Positions 17,724 to 27,344 of a DNA stretch of 64,000 bases are shown here, piece after piece. The notes below the pieces were generated by a model. The model was not told the origin of the DNA. It searched no databases and saw only the letters and a program-made list of their open reading frames with translations. The DNA is from Thermodesulfatator sp. (GTDB taxonomy: Bacteria > Desulfobacterota > Thermodesulfobacteria > Thermodesulfobacteriales > Thermodesulfobacteriaceae): contig JAMOQE010000065.1 in NCBI GenBank assembly GCA_027064165.1, positions 19,514 through 83,513 on the forward strand, in the 5' to 3' direction. Numbering within the stretch: position 1 is the stretch's first letter; each line of letters starts with the position of its first letter. Both the position numbers and the translations under genes were made by a program.

Positions 17724-18425
17724 GTGAAAGATCTTCCTGTACTTTTTCAAGAAATTGAGTACTTACAGAAGGCTTTTTTAAGAAAGGATGAACACTTACT
17801 TGATAAACCTTTTTATCCTGTTGTTTCTCTTATAAAGGATCTTATTTTTCAAGACAATCAGATTTCCGAAGTGATTCTGGAAGTGTTAATGCGTGTTTCA
17901 AAGATGCTTTATTTCAAAAGCCAGTTAGTTTTATCTACTTTCCTTCACAGGGAAGAAAAGGAAGAGGAGGAAGAAGAAAAGGCAGGAGAGATTCAGGAAA
18001 TGAGACCTGTGGCGCTGAGTCTTCCTACAAAAAGGCTTCTGTGGGAAGATGTCTTTTTACCTGAACCTTCTTATAATTTTTGGGAGAACTTAAGAGAAGT
18101 ACAATTTGAAGAAAAAGGCGATTTGATGATGTTATTAAAAGCCATTTTGAGAATTCTTGAGGCAGAAAAAAGTATCCAGGAGGTCGTAGAAAGGGATTTT
18201 TGTTACTTTATAGATGATTATATAGAAAAACTTCAGGAAGTATTACAAAAAAAAGGAGCCATTACTTTTAACGAATTGATTTCTGAACTTGATTTTTCCT
18301 CTTCTGAGGCCCAAATTCATGTAGTTTATTATTTTCTGGCAGTGCTTTTTTTATGTTTTCAAGGGCTATGTTCTATAGTCCAGCAAGAAGAATTTGGAGA
18401 AATTCAGATTTTTAGAAATATCTAA
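17724..18425 (+). CDS. scpA: Divergent ScpA-like segregation/condensation protein
   Basis: ScpA is the kleisin that links SMC heads with ScpB. Evidence here is partial. The middle has an ScpA-like helix (ILEVLMRVSKMLYFKSQLVL, compare the usual LLxIKSRxLLP). The C-terminus reads FLAVLFLCFQGLCSIVQQEE then FGEIQI, close to the winged-helix end of ScpA. The canonical N-terminal FxGPLDLLLxLI block that binds SMC is not recognisable, so the protein is either truncated or very divergent. It starts with GTG directly after the tpiA stop. ScpB and SMC are not in the window. The assignment to ScpA is moderate. Confidence 0.6.
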   Translation: MKDLPVLFQEIEYLQKAFLRKDEHLLDKPFYPVVSLIKDLIFQDNQISEVILEVLMRVSKMLYFKSQLVLSTFLHREEKEEEEEEKAGEIQEMRPVALSLPTKRLLWEDVFLPEPSYNFWENLREVQFEEKGDLMMLLKAILRILEAEKSIQEVVERDFCYFIDDYIEKLQEVLQKKGAITFNELISELDFSSSEAQIHVVYYFLAVLFLCFQGLCSIVQQEEFGEIQIFRNI

Positions 18426-18467
18426 AAATATTAATAAAAATAGATAGTGAAATAATTCATAAATTTC

Positions 18468-18495
18468 TTGACAAATTTTTAAATCCTATTAAAAA
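18468..18495 (+). promoter_or_regulatory. Candidate promoter for the ferredoxin-nuo operon
   Basis: A perfect TTGACA lies at 18468-18473 in an AT-rich 91-nt gap. The best -10 at 16 nt spacing is TAAAAA (18490-18495), only 4 of 6. A TATTAA at 18487 is too close unless TTCTTG at 18465 is the real -35. The region is the only sizeable gap before the 10-kb nuo cluster. Confidence 0.4.
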
Positions 18496-18516
18496 GACAG
18501 AAGTGGGGCGAGGGGG

Positions 18517-18984
18517 ATGGCATACAAGATAGTGCACTTTCCAGAGAAATGTACCGGATGCAGGGAATGTGTCAAGGCCTGTGCCGAGGCTCATGGAGGT
18601 ATTGCAAATTGTAAAATTTTTGAAGTAAAAAATACTTTTGCATTTTTTCACTGTATGCATTGTGGGAAGCCCAGGTGTGCAGAGGCCTGTCCTACTGGTG
18701 CTATTCAAAGAATTGAGGGAAAAATTGCTGGTTATGTTTTCAGGACACCTATTAAAGAACAAAATGTGGTGGCCTTTTTCAGTGAAAGGTGTGTAGGTTG
18801 TAAGAATTGTGTTGAAGCCTGTATGTTTGGAGCTATAGAGGAAAATCCATATCTTGGTATAATAAACAAGTGTGATCTCTGTTATGAAAGACTTAAAAAA
18901 AATGAATTGCCTTATTGTGTGGCAGCCTGCCCAAATGAAGCTTTGCAGCTGAAATATACTACTGTGGAGGCTGGAACAAAGTGA
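18517..18984 (+). CDS. Four-cluster [4Fe-4S] ferredoxin-like electron-transfer protein (HycB/HydN/CooF type)
   Basis: A 155-residue iron-sulfur protein with sixteen cysteines in four sets: 12/15/18/22, 46/49/54/58, 92/95/98/102 and 119/122/134/138. It therefore should carry four [4Fe-4S] clusters, as in HycB, HydN, CooF and the beta subunits of molybdenum enzymes. It has no signal peptide or membrane anchor, so it is cytoplasmic. Its stop overlaps the nuoA start as GTGA, indicating translational coupling with complex I. Since nuoE, nuoF and nuoG are missing, the simplest inference is that this protein brings electrons to the NuoBCDI arm, but its donor is unknown. A GAGGGGG site precedes the ATG. 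Confidence 0.9.
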   Translation: MAYKIVHFPEKCTGCRECVKACAEAHGGIANCKIFEVKNTFAFFHCMHCGKPRCAEACPTGAIQRIEGKIAGYVFRTPIKEQNVVAFFSERCVGCKNCVEACMFGAIEENPYLGIINKCDLCYERLKKNELPYCVAACPNEALQLKYTTVEAGTK

Positions 18985-19334
18985 AGGGGCTTTTTCCTTT
19001 TTTTCTGTTTTTCTTTTTGCTGTTGGTGCTCGGAATTGTATTAATTCTTCTCAATGATTTTCTGGGGCTTAAAAGGCATTCTAAAGAGAAGCTCATTGCC
19101 TATGAATGTGGTCTTGATCCTTCTGGAGATGCAAAAATTCCTTTTAGAATAAGATATTATTTAATTGCATTGGTTTTTCTCGTGTTTGATGTGGAGGTGG
19201 TTTTTCTTTATCCATGGGCTGTTGCTTTTGACGAGCTTTCCTGGTTTGGTTTTGTTGAAGTAACTGTTTTTATAATAGTGCTTCTTGTGGCTTATATATA
19301 TGCCTGGAAAGAAGGAGCTTTAAAGTGGGAGTAG
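18981..19334 (+). CDS. nuoA: NADH-quinone oxidoreductase subunit A
   Basis: NuoA is a three-helix membrane subunit at the junction of the arms of complex I. It has 117 residues. The conserved loop [20 protein letters not shown] is present and is followed by [16 protein letters not shown], both diagnostic. The GTG start at 18981 overlaps the stop of the ferredoxin gene, and nuoB begins before nuoA ends. Confidence 0.96.
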   Translation: MKGLFPFFLFFFLLLVLGIVLILLNDFLGLKRHSKEKLIAYECGLDPSGDAKIPFRIRYYLIALVFLVFDVEVVFLYPWAVAFDELSWFGFVEVTVFIIVLLVAYIYAWKEGALKWE

Positions 19335-19840
19335 AACGAGATACTATAGAAATAGCAGATGGAGTAAAGCAGATACCAGGAACTCCTGTTTTTATTACAA
19401 AATTTGATAAGGTTATTAACTGGGCAAGGGCAGGGTCCATGTGGCCTCTAACTTTTGGTCTTGCCTGCTGTGCCATAGAAATGATGGCAACAGGAGCAAG
19501 CCACTATGACCTTGACAGGTTTGGCATAATTTTTCGTGCTTCTCCCAGACAGGCGGATCTAATTATTGTGGCTGGAACAGTTACCAAAAAAATGGCTCCT
19601 GTCGTAAGAAGGGTGTACGATCAGATGCCAGAGCCCAAGTATGTAGTTGCAATGGGAAGCTGTGCATGCTCTGGTGGTGTTTTTCGCACCTATTCTGTGG
19701 CACAGGGCTGTGATCAGTTTTTGCCTGTAGATGTCTACATACCCGGATGTCCTCCAAGGCCAGAGGCACTTCTTCATGGCCTGCTTAAACTTCAGGAAAA
19801 AATAAAAAAAGAAACAAAAAGGTGGGGCTTTTGGAGATAA
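19325..19840 (+). CDS. nuoB: NADH-quinone oxidoreductase subunit B
   Basis: NuoB carries cluster N2, which passes electrons to quinone. The four expected ligands are visible: the adjacent pair in LACCAIEMM (residues 48-49), Cys in GSCACSGG (about 113) and Cys in GCPPRPE (142). Length is 171 residues. The GTG start lies 10 nt inside nuoA, and nuoC starts inside nuoB. Confidence 0.97.
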   Translation: MGVERDTIEIADGVKQIPGTPVFITKFDKVINWARAGSMWPLTFGLACCAIEMMATGASHYDLDRFGIIFRASPRQADLIIVAGTVTKKMAPVVRRVYDQMPEPKYVVAMGSCACSGGVFRTYSVAQGCDQFLPVDVYIPGCPPRPEALLHGLLKLQEKIKKETKRWGFWR

Positions 19841-20355
19841 TAGAGGCTTTAAAAGGGTTAAAAGAAGTCAGGAGTCTTGAGGAAAAGGAAGATGCCTGGG
19901 TTATTTGGACTGAAAGGGAGCTTACACTGCCCCTTATGAAGAAGCTCAAAGAGCTTGGCTTTAATTATCTTATAGACCTGTGCGGTGTGGATTATTTGAA
20001 CTATAAGTCAGAGAAAAAAAACTTTAGATTTGAAGTTGTGTATCATCTTTACTCCCTTGAGCACAGGATACTTGTGAGGGTAAAGGTGGGCATTCCCGAG
20101 GAGGAGGCCTGGCAGTATTCTGTGTCTCATATCTGGAGCTGTGCTAACTGGCTTGAAAGGGAATGTTTTGACATGTTTGGGATAAAATTTCTGGGGCACC
20201 CAAATTTAAAGAGGATTTTTATGCCGGAAGACTGGAAGGGGCATCCATTGAGAAAGGATTATCCGCTAAATATTGAAGGAGAAGAGGAGTGGGAGACTTA
20301 TAAAAAGCTTGTAGAAAGGCATAAGAGGAAGAGAGGAGATGCAGCCACTCATTGA
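19822..20355 (+). CDS. nuoC: NADH-quinone oxidoreductase subunit C
   Basis: NuoC is a hydrophilic subunit of the quinone-binding connecting arm. The signature [20 protein letters not shown] is intact, followed by [12 protein letters not shown]. It is a separate 177-residue protein, not fused to NuoD. It starts with GTG 19 nt inside nuoB and overlaps nuoD by 17 nt. Confidence 0.96.
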   Translation: MGLLEIIEALKGLKEVRSLEEKEDAWVIWTERELTLPLMKKLKELGFNYLIDLCGVDYLNYKSEKKNFRFEVVYHLYSLEHRILVRVKVGIPEEEAWQYSVSHIWSCANWLERECFDMFGIKFLGHPNLKRIFMPEDWKGHPLRKDYPLNIEGEEEWETYKKLVERHKRKRGDAATH

Positions 20356-21568
20356 ACTTGAGAAGAGGCAGGTAGGGGAGGAGGCCTGGGAAGAGCCTTT
20401 TTTCCTGAACATGGGGCCCCAGCATCCTTCTACTCATGGAGTTTTACGGCTTAGAATAGAGCTTGAAGGTGAAACCATTGTAAACTGTGAGCCTGTTATA
20501 GGTTATCTTCACAGGGGCATTGAAAAGCTTGCAGAGACTTTAAATCCTAATCAGTGTATTCTTCTGAGTGACAGGCTGGATTATATTTCTTCAGTTGCAA
20601 ACAATGTAGCATTTGCCCTTGCCTTTGAGAGGCTTATGAAGATTGAGGTGCCAAGAAGGGCAAGGCTTATAAGAACCATTGTTTCAGAAATGGCAAGGCT
20701 TTGCAGCCATCTTCTCTGGCTTGCCACTCATGCCCTTGATATAGGTGCTATAACTGTTTTTCTTTACTGTTTCAGAGAAAGAGAGTGGCTTCTTCAGATT
20801 TTTGAAAAGATCTGTGGAGCGAGACTTACTCATGGATATGTGAGGGTGGGAGGAGTAAGGCGGGATTTCACTCCGGAGGTAGTAGAGGAGCTTTACGAAT
20901 TTGTGCGGGTATTTCCTGAAAGAATTCTTGATTATGAAACCCTGCTTGATGAAAATAGGATCTGGCTAAAAAGGACAAAGGGTATAGGGGTAGTTTCTCC
21001 CGAGAAAGCTATAGATCTGGGGCTTACAGGCCCATCTCTTAGAGGTTCTGGAGTACCTTATGATGTAAGGAAGTTCAGGCCGTATGATGCCTATGACGAG
21101 GTAGAATTTCTGGTACCCACCGGGAAAAATGGAGATACTTATGATAGGTATAAGGTGAGAATGCAGGAGATGAGGCAATCTGCAAGCATTATAAAGCAGT
21201 GTTTGGATAAACTTTCTGAGACAGAAGGGGAGCCTGTTCTTTCTGAAAAGGCTCCGGACCTTTTGCTTCCTAAGATGAGAAAAGAAGTCTGCCCCATGCT
21301 TACTCCAAAGGGGAAGGTAGTTTTTAGGACAAGGAAAAAGGAGATTATTCCCAAAGGGGAGGCCTTTGCTTCTATTGAAGCTCCCAAGGGAGAGCTTGCT
21401 GTATATGTGATAAGTGATGGGACAGATACTCCCTGGAGGCTCAGGATAAGAACCCCTTCTTTTGTGCATATTTCTGCTATTCCTTACCTTGCTAAGGGAC
21501 ACATGATAGCGGATCTTGTGGCTATAATTGGTACTCTGGACATTGTGCTTGGAGATTCTGACAAGTGA
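20339..21568 (+). CDS. nuoD: NADH-quinone oxidoreductase subunit D
   Basis: NuoD is related to the large subunit of NiFe hydrogenases and forms the quinone pocket with NuoB. It has the N-terminal GPQHPSTHGVLRL, which includes the quinone-site histidine, and YLHRGIEKL, and ends with SFVHISAIPYLAKGHMIADL and GDSDK. The terminal hydrogenase cysteines are absent, as expected for a complex I subunit. Length 409 is normal. Confidence 0.97.
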   Translation: MQPLIELEKRQVGEEAWEEPFFLNMGPQHPSTHGVLRLRIELEGETIVNCEPVIGYLHRGIEKLAETLNPNQCILLSDRLDYISSVANNVAFALAFERLMKIEVPRRARLIRTIVSEMARLCSHLLWLATHALDIGAITVFLYCFREREWLLQIFEKICGARLTHGYVRVGGVRRDFTPEVVEELYEFVRVFPERILDYETLLDENRIWLKRTKGIGVVSPEKAIDLGLTGPSLRGSGVPYDVRKFRPYDAYDEVEFLVPTGKNGDTYDRYKVRMQEMRQSASIIKQCLDKLSETEGEPVLSEKAPDLLLPKMRKEVCPMLTPKGKVVFRTRKKEIIPKGEAFASIEAPKGELAVYVISDGTDTPWRLRIRTPSFVHISAIPYLAKGHMIADLVAIIGTLDIVLGDSDK

Positions 21569-21575
21569 GGAGGAG

Positions 21576-22544
21576 ATGAGCGAGCTAATCTGTCTGCTGA
21601 TTTGTAGTGTAATTTTGCTTGTAATTGCTCTTTTGCATGTAGCTTATCTTACTTATGCGGAAAGGAAAATTATTGCCAGGATGCAGCAGAGGCTTGGGCC
21701 AAACAGGGTGGGACCAAGGGGACTTCTCCAGCCCTTTGCAGACATGCTGAAGCTACTTACCAAGGAACCTATTATTCCTTATGGAGTGGATAAAAACATT
21801 TTTGTGCTTGCTCCGCTTATTTCTCTTGTGTGTGCAGGTTCCGGGCTTGCTTTTATCCCTTTGTGGTCAAATTTTGTGCTCTCAAATGCTAATGTGGGCC
21901 TGCTTTTTATTCTGGCTTTGAGTTCTCTTAGTGCTTATGGAATAATTCTTGCAGGCTGGTCTTCAAACTCAAGATATGCGCTTCTTGGGGGTTTGAGGTC
22001 CGCTGCTCAGGTAATAAGTTATGAGATTGCTATGGGGCTTTCTCTTCTGAGTGTTGTAGTTATGGCAGGAAGTTTTAATCTGGGAGATATAGTAAGGGCA
22101 CAGGCTAACTTGCCCTGGAAGGCCTTTCTTTTTCCTCAAATAATAGGTTTTGTAGTGTTTTTAATCTCAGCGGTTGCTGAGTGTAACAGGGTGCCTTTTG
22201 ACCTTCCGGAGGCAGAAAGTGAACTTGTGGCAGGGTATTTTGTGGAGTATAGTGGAATGAGGTTTGCCCTGTTTTATCTGGCAGAGTACTTTGCCATGCT
22301 TGTAATGAGTGGTCTTGCTGTAACCTGTTTTCTTGGAGGGTGGTTGGGGCCTTTTTCCATACCAGGGCTTCCCTTTTTCTGGTTTTTATTGAAGTTATAT
22401 GCTTTTTTATTTTTTTATATCTGGCTCAGGGCAACCCTTCCCAGATACAGGTATGACCAGCTTATGGACCTTGGCTGGAAGCTTCTTATACCACTTGCTA
22501 TTTTGAACCTATTTTTGACTGCAATTATAAAACTACTTGTGTGA
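21576..22544 (+). CDS. nuoH: NADH-quinone oxidoreductase subunit H
   Basis: NuoH is the eight-helix membrane subunit that connects the quinone cavity to the proton pumps. The signature block AYLTYAERKIIARMQQRLGP is followed by NRVGPRGLLQPFAD. The loop EYSGMRFALFYLAEY and the end LPRYRYDQLMDLGWK are present. I start it at the ATG at 21576 after AGGAGG, giving 322 residues; the longer frame from 21528 reads back into nuoD. Confidence 0.96.
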   Translation: MSELICLLICSVILLVIALLHVAYLTYAERKIIARMQQRLGPNRVGPRGLLQPFADMLKLLTKEPIIPYGVDKNIFVLAPLISLVCAGSGLAFIPLWSNFVLSNANVGLLFILALSSLSAYGIILAGWSSNSRYALLGGLRSAAQVISYEIAMGLSLLSVVVMAGSFNLGDIVRAQANLPWKAFLFPQIIGFVVFLISAVAECNRVPFDLPEAESELVAGYFVEYSGMRFALFYLAEYFAMLVMSGLAVTCFLGGWLGPFSIPGLPFFWFLLKLYAFLFFYIWLRATLPRYRYDQLMDLGWKLLIPLAILNLFLTAIIKLLV

Positions 22545-22552
22545 GAGGGAAA

Positions 22553-23095
22553 ATGAGTTTTATTAAAAAAATATTTTTTGTTGAGATTTTAAAGGGCCTG
22601 CTTTTGACACTGAGGAAGATGCTTTTTGCAAGGCCTGTAACTATTGAGTATCCTGAGAAGGTAAGGCCTGTGCCAGCATCTGGCTTTAGAGGAAGACACG
22701 CCCTTGTAAGGGATCCTGAGACAGGGGATACCCGTTGCATTGCGTGTCTCAGGTGCGTGAAAGTGTGTCCTTCCAACTGTATTAATGTGGAGTATGTGTG
22801 TGATACAGAGAAAAAGTGTCGTGTAGTAACCAAGTATGAGATAGATGCTTTAAGGTGTGTGTATTGTGCTTATTGTGTGGAGGTCTGTCCAGTGAATGCC
22901 ATTGTGCTTACTGAGTATTATGAATATGCAGGAAGTTCAAGGGAGGAGCTCTTTTTTGACAAAGAGAAACTTCTCAAAAACTGGGATGAGTTTATTGCTG
23001 ATAAAGAAAGGCCGTATTTTAATCCTTTCTGGAGGCCAGAGGGCATTCCAGAAAAGTTTTTGCCTGTTAAAAAGAGGAAGTTTAAAGGAGTTTAG
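22553..23095 (+). CDS. nuoI: NADH-quinone oxidoreductase subunit I
   Basis: NuoI carries clusters N6a and N6b. Two ferredoxin motifs are clear: CIACLRCVKVCP and CVYCAYCVEVCP. I prefer the ATG at 22553 after GAGAGGG, giving 180 residues, but a GTG at 22541 overlapping the nuoH stop is also possible. NuoI would be the likely entry point for electrons from the coupled four-cluster protein in the absence of NuoG; that is inference. Confidence 0.95.
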   Translation: MSFIKKIFFVEILKGLLLTLRKMLFARPVTIEYPEKVRPVPASGFRGRHALVRDPETGDTRCIACLRCVKVCPSNCINVEYVCDTEKKCRVVTKYEIDALRCVYCAYCVEVCPVNAIVLTEYYEYAGSSREELFFDKEKLLKNWDEFIADKERPYFNPFWRPEGIPEKFLPVKKRKFKGV

Positions 23096-23104
23096 GGCTT
23101 AAAA

Positions 23105-23632
23105 ATGGAAAAGTTAGTATTTTATTACCTTGCCTTTGCTATGATCGCTTCAGGGATAGGTGCGGTGGTTTCCAGAAATCCTGTGCATACCGTGCTTTTT
23201 GTGCTTGGTCTTGTATTGCACCAGGCTTTGCTCCTTTTTACCCTTGGCTCTGAGTTTCTGGCTGCGGTGCAGGTGATAGTATACGCTGGAGCTGTGCTTG
23301 TATTATTTCTTTTTGTTGTTTATCTTATCAACTTGAAAAAAGAGACCTTAAAAAGGCGCTTTATAAAAAATTTTTCTCCTTGTTTTCTTATCTTTCTTCT
23401 ATTTACTTTAATTGTTGTAAAGACCTTGCTTTTTTTGCCTGCCCTTACCTCTCATTTTAAAGCCAGGTTGCCTTTTCCCAAGGGGGGGAGTCCACTTTAC
23501 TTTATGGCAAAAAATCTTTTTCAAACTTACCTTTTTCAATTTGAATTGATAGGAGTGGTCCTCCTTGTGGTGGTGCTTGGAGCAGTGTTTTTGCTGAGAA
23601 GACTTGACAATCCTTCTGAGGAGGGGAAATGA
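23105..23632 (+). CDS. nuoJ: NADH-quinone oxidoreductase subunit J
   Basis: NuoJ is a five-helix membrane subunit. The conserved segment AAVQVIVYAGAVLVLFLFVV marks the family. It has 175 residues, starts 9 nt after nuoI, and overlaps nuoK as ATGA. Confidence 0.94.
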   Translation: MEKLVFYYLAFAMIASGIGAVVSRNPVHTVLFVLGLVLHQALLLFTLGSEFLAAVQVIVYAGAVLVLFLFVVYLINLKKETLKRRFIKNFSPCFLIFLLFTLIVVKTLLFLPALTSHFKARLPFPKGGSPLYFMAKNLFQTYLFQFELIGVVLLVVVLGAVFLLRRLDNPSEEGK

Positions 23633-23931
23633 TACCTTTTAGTTATTATGTAATTCTTGCTATTACTTTGATTTTTATAGGAATTTTTGGAATGGTTTTC
23701 CGGAGGAATCTTATAGTAATGTGTGCCTGCATAGAGATAGTAATAAATGCCCTGATTGTGCTTTTTGCAGCAATTTCTTATTTTCATCGGGACACCACAG
23801 GTTATATTGTGGTATTTTTTTTAATTGCCATGGCAGCTGCTGAGGCTGCAGTAGGCCTAACTCTTATAGTACTACTTTATAAAAAACAGAGAGCAATTCA
23901 CTCTGAGGAGGTAAGTGAGCTTAAGGGGTAA
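23629..23931 (+). CDS. nuoK: NADH-quinone oxidoreductase subunit K
   Basis: NuoK is a three-helix subunit related to MrpC. It has 100 residues with the typical segments FGMVFRRNLIVMCACIEIVI (carrying the conserved membrane glutamate) and AAAEAAVGLTLIVLLY with the second glutamate. It overlaps nuoJ by 4 nt and is 3 nt from nuoL. Confidence 0.95.
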   Translation: MIPFSYYVILAITLIFIGIFGMVFRRNLIVMCACIEIVINALIVLFAAISYFHRDTTGYIVVFFLIAMAAAEAAVGLTLIVLLYKKQRAIHSEEVSELKG

Positions 23932-23934
23932 GTA

Positions 23935-25854
23935 ATGGGAGCTGAGATAAAGATAATAATTGCTGCCATACCAATTTTACCACTTCTGGCAAGTGTTATT
24001 ACTCTTATTCTGGGACGCAGATTCTTTAAAGAAGCCTCGTTTGTGCTCCCTGTACTTGGTATTCTTATTAGTTTTTTCTTCTCTTTGTTTGTGCTTTCTC
24101 AGGTGCTGCATGGTAAAACATTTGAGTTTGACCTTTTTGCATGGATTGTTTCTGATTCTTTGAAAGTAGGGTTTGGGTTTTTAATAGACTCCCTTTCCAT
24201 TATGATGGTTTGCATGGTGCTTTCTCTTTCTCTTCTGATTCACATTTATTCCATAGGATATATGGAGGGAGATCCGGGATTTTATCGTTTTTTTGCCTAT
24301 ATTTCCCTTTTTACTTTCAGCATGCTTGCTCTTGTTATGTCAAACAACCTGCTTCAGCTTTATCTTGGCTGGGAGGCAGTGGGGCTTTGTTCCTATCTTC
24401 TTATAGGGTTCTGGTATGAGAAAAAGAGTGCTGCAGATGCAGCCAAAAAGGCCTTTATTGTAAACAGGATTGGAGACTTTGGCTTTGCCCTTGGAATTTT
24501 TCTGCTCTTTTCTGCTGTGGGAGGGCTTTACTATCATCAGGTATTTGATAACCTGCCCCTTATTCAGGGCAAAACCATAAGTTTTCTTGGTATCAAGTGG
24601 AGTCTTCCCTTTTTAATAAGTTTTTTGCTTTTTATGGGGGCTATGGGGAAGAGTGCTCAGGTGCCGCTTCATGTGTGGCTTCCGGATGCCATGGAAGGCC
24701 CAACCCCTGTGTCTGCCCTTATTCATGCTGCCACCATGGTGACTGCTGGTGTATTTATGGTGGCAAGGCTTCATCCACTTTATCTTATTTCTCCTGGTGC
24801 TTTAGAACTTGTTGCACTTACAGGCACTTTTACCTGCTTTATGGCTGCAACCATTGCTCCGACTCAGTTTGATATAAAAAGGGTGATTGCTTATTCCACG
24901 CTCTCTCAATTAGGTTACATGTTTATGGCCTGTGGAGTTGGAGCCTTTGCTGCTGGCATGTTTCATTTATTCACTCATGCTTATTTTAAGGCCCTTCTTT
25001 TCCTTGCAGCTGGCAGTGTAATTCATGCCTTTCACCATGCTCCAGACCCCAATGACATAAGAATTATGGGCGGGTTAAGAAAATACATGCCTTATACATT
25101 CTTTACTTTTCTTATAGGAGCGCTTGCACTTTCGGGTTTTCCAGGATTTTCTGGATTTTTTAGCAAAGAGGGAATACTTATCAGTGCCTATCTTTCTCCT
25201 TATCCTTGGGGAAAACTGGTCTGGCTTGTGGGAGTATTTGTGGCATTTCTCACTTCTTTTTACAGTTTTAGACTGGTTTTTGTGGTATTTTTTGGAGAGT
25301 TCAGGGGAGGGTCTATCTTTCATGGAGAAAAGCCTCACGAATCCCCCCTGGTAATGGTGATCCCCCTGATGTTAATTTCGGTGGGTGCCATTTTTGCGGG
25401 TTATTTAGATATTCCAGGATTTCTTAAGAGTACTTTAGCACACGAGCCTGTTCATCCTCATCATGGGGAGCACTTTTTCCAGAATCTTCTTGCCTTAATA
25501 GCAGGGCTTTCTGGAATTCTGGTGGCCTGGTGGGTTTATATAAAAAATCCAGAGCTTAAAGAGCTCTTTCCCAGAAAGTTCCCCGGGATTTACAGGTTCC
25601 TTTATAATAAATGGTGGTTTGATGAGGTGTATCACGAAGTTATTGTTAAGCCGGTGCTCTTTCTTTCCAGAAGGCTTGTGGTGGGCTTTTCTGATTTGTT
25701 TGTGATAGAAGGCATTGTAAATGGAAGTGCAAGAGTAGTGGGTGGTATTGCAGGGGCCTTCAGGCGTGTGCATACAGGTATAGTGAACCATTATGCAGTT
25801 TTTACATTGATTGGTATAATAATATATCTTCTTGTATTTTTTTATTTGAAATAA
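23935..25854 (+). CDS. nuoL: NADH-quinone oxidoreductase subunit L
   Basis: NuoL is the distal antiporter-like proton-pumping subunit. It has 639 residues with many membrane helices. Landmarks are LGWEAVGLCSYLLIGFW with the pump glutamate, GKSAQVPLHVWLPDAMEGPT, the lysine-containing IKRVIAYSTLSQLGYM, and HAYFKALLFLAAGSVIHA. The C-terminus carries the extra long helix region that runs along the membrane arm. It has a normal complement of conserved charged residues, so it should pump. Confidence 0.96.
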   Translation: MGAEIKIIIAAIPILPLLASVITLILGRRFFKEASFVLPVLGILISFFFSLFVLSQVLHGKTFEFDLFAWIVSDSLKVGFGFLIDSLSIMMVCMVLSLSLLIHIYSIGYMEGDPGFYRFFAYISLFTFSMLALVMSNNLLQLYLGWEAVGLCSYLLIGFWYEKKSAADAAKKAFIVNRIGDFGFALGIFLLFSAVGGLYYHQVFDNLPLIQGKTISFLGIKWSLPFLISFLLFMGAMGKSAQVPLHVWLPDAMEGPTPVSALIHAATMVTAGVFMVARLHPLYLISPGALELVALTGTFTCFMAATIAPTQFDIKRVIAYSTLSQLGYMFMACGVGAFAAGMFHLFTHAYFKALLFLAAGSVIHAFHHAPDPNDIRIMGGLRKYMPYTFFTFLIGALALSGFPGFSGFFSKEGILISAYLSPYPWGKLVWLVGVFVAFLTSFYSFRLVFVVFFGEFRGGSIFHGEKPHESPLVMVIPLMLISVGAIFAGYLDIPGFLKSTLAHEPVHPHHGEHFFQNLLALIAGLSGILVAWWVYIKNPELKELFPRKFPGIYRFLYNKWWFDEVYHEVIVKPVLFLSRRLVVGFSDLFVIEGIVNGSARVVGGIAGAFRRVHTGIVNHYAVFTLIGIIIYLLVFFYLK

Positions 25855-25869
25855 GGGGGCAGAACATAG

Positions 25870-27330
25870 ATGTTTAAAGCGCACCTGCTTTCCTGGATAT
25901 TGTGGTTTCCTCTTCTGGGTATAATACTTGTCTGGTTTGTACCGAGGGACAAAGTAAGACTTATAAAGTGGATAACTTTTTTAGCCCTGCTTTTTGATCT
26001 TGTTTTATCCTGTGTCCTTTTAAAAGACTTCAATTTTGCCGAATCAGGATTTCAGTTTGTGGAAAAAGCAAACTGGATTGAGCTCATCAATGCCAAATAT
26101 TTTCTGGGAGTTGATGGAATAAGTGTGCTTTTTGTGCCTCTTTCTGTGCTGGTAAGTGTGCTTTGTGTGCTTATTTCCTGGGATTCAATCAAATACAGGG
26201 TAAAGGAGTTTTATCTTTGTCTTCTTTTTACAAATATTGCCATGGTAGGTGTTTTTTGTGCCCTTGATCTGTTTTTATTTTATGTGTTCTGGGAAGCAAT
26301 GCTTATTCCTTTGTATCTTATTATAGGGATCTGGGGTGGACCAAGAAGGATTTATGCCACTCTTAAGTTTTTTCTTTATACCTTTTTTGGCTCCATTTTT
26401 ATGTTTGTTGCTATTCTTTACCTGTTTATAAAGACAGGCACATTTGATTATCTGGAACTTAGCAGGCATTCTTTTCCTATAGAAGTGGAAAAACTTCTTT
26501 TTCTGGGGTTTGCCTTTGCCTTTGCAGTAAAGATTCCCATGTGGCCTGTTCATACCTGGCTTCCTGATGCCCATACAGAAGCTCCTACTGCAGGCTCTGT
26601 AATTCTTGCTGGAATTTTGATTAAAATTGGAGCTTATGGATTATTGAGATTCTGTCTGCCTCTTTTTCCCCATGCCTCTCTTTATTTTTCTAAGCTAATA
26701 CTTATTCTTTCAGTAATTGCTATTATTTATGGAGGGCTTGCCTGTCTTGCTCAGGAGGATTTAAAACGCCTTATAGCCTACAGTTCTGTAAGCCACATGG
26801 GATTTGTTACCCTGGGAATCTTTTCTTTTAATCCTGTTGCGATAAAAGGGGCAATTCTTCAGATGATAAATCATGGTATAGTTACAGGGGCACTCTTTAT
26901 GTGTGTGGGAATAATTTACGACCGCACAAAGACCAGGCAGATAAGCTATTATGGTGGGCTGGCAAGCACCATGCCTTTCTATGCGGCACTCTTTATGATT
27001 TTCACCCTTGCTTCAATAGGACTTCCGGGAACAAACGGATTTGTGGGCGAATTTATGATTCTTCTCGGCACTTTTTTAAAATGCAAAGCAATTGTATTCT
27101 TTGCAGCCCTGGGTGTAATAATTGGAGCTGCTTATATGCTCTGGCTCTATCAAAGGGTATTCTTTCAGAATGTAAGCGAGAATGTTAAAAATTTGCCAGG
27201 ACTTAAATTTAACGAAATTGCTGCAGTGTTACCCATGGTATTTTTTGTTTTTTTGATAGGGCTTTATCCCAAAGTTGTTCTTGCTTTTATGGACACTTCA
27301 GTTAAAGCACTTTTGCTTTATTTGAAGTGA
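25870..27330 (+). CDS. nuoM: NADH-quinone oxidoreductase subunit M
   Basis: NuoM is an antiporter-like proton-pumping subunit. It has 486 residues. Landmarks are GVDGISVLFVPLS, YVFWEAMLIPLYLIIGIWG with the key glutamate, VKIPMWPVHTWLPDAHTEAP, and LKRLIAYSSVSHMGFV. It lies 15 nt after nuoL. Confidence 0.96.
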   Translation: MFKAHLLSWILWFPLLGIILVWFVPRDKVRLIKWITFLALLFDLVLSCVLLKDFNFAESGFQFVEKANWIELINAKYFLGVDGISVLFVPLSVLVSVLCVLISWDSIKYRVKEFYLCLLFTNIAMVGVFCALDLFLFYVFWEAMLIPLYLIIGIWGGPRRIYATLKFFLYTFFGSIFMFVAILYLFIKTGTFDYLELSRHSFPIEVEKLLFLGFAFAFAVKIPMWPVHTWLPDAHTEAPTAGSVILAGILIKIGAYGLLRFCLPLFPHASLYFSKLILILSVIAIIYGGLACLAQEDLKRLIAYSSVSHMGFVTLGIFSFNPVAIKGAILQMINHGIVTGALFMCVGIIYDRTKTRQISYYGGLASTMPFYAALFMIFTLASIGLPGTNGFVGEFMILLGTFLKCKAIVFFAALGVIIGAAYMLWLYQRVFFQNVSENVKNLPGLKFNEIAAVLPMVFFVFLIGLYPKVVLAFMDTSVKALLLYLK

Positions 27331-27344
27331 TGGAGGAGAAGTAG

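Noticed and set aside
19822..21568. NuoCD fusion
   Set aside because: nuoC and nuoD are separate frames overlapping by 17 nt, with a clear nuoC stop.
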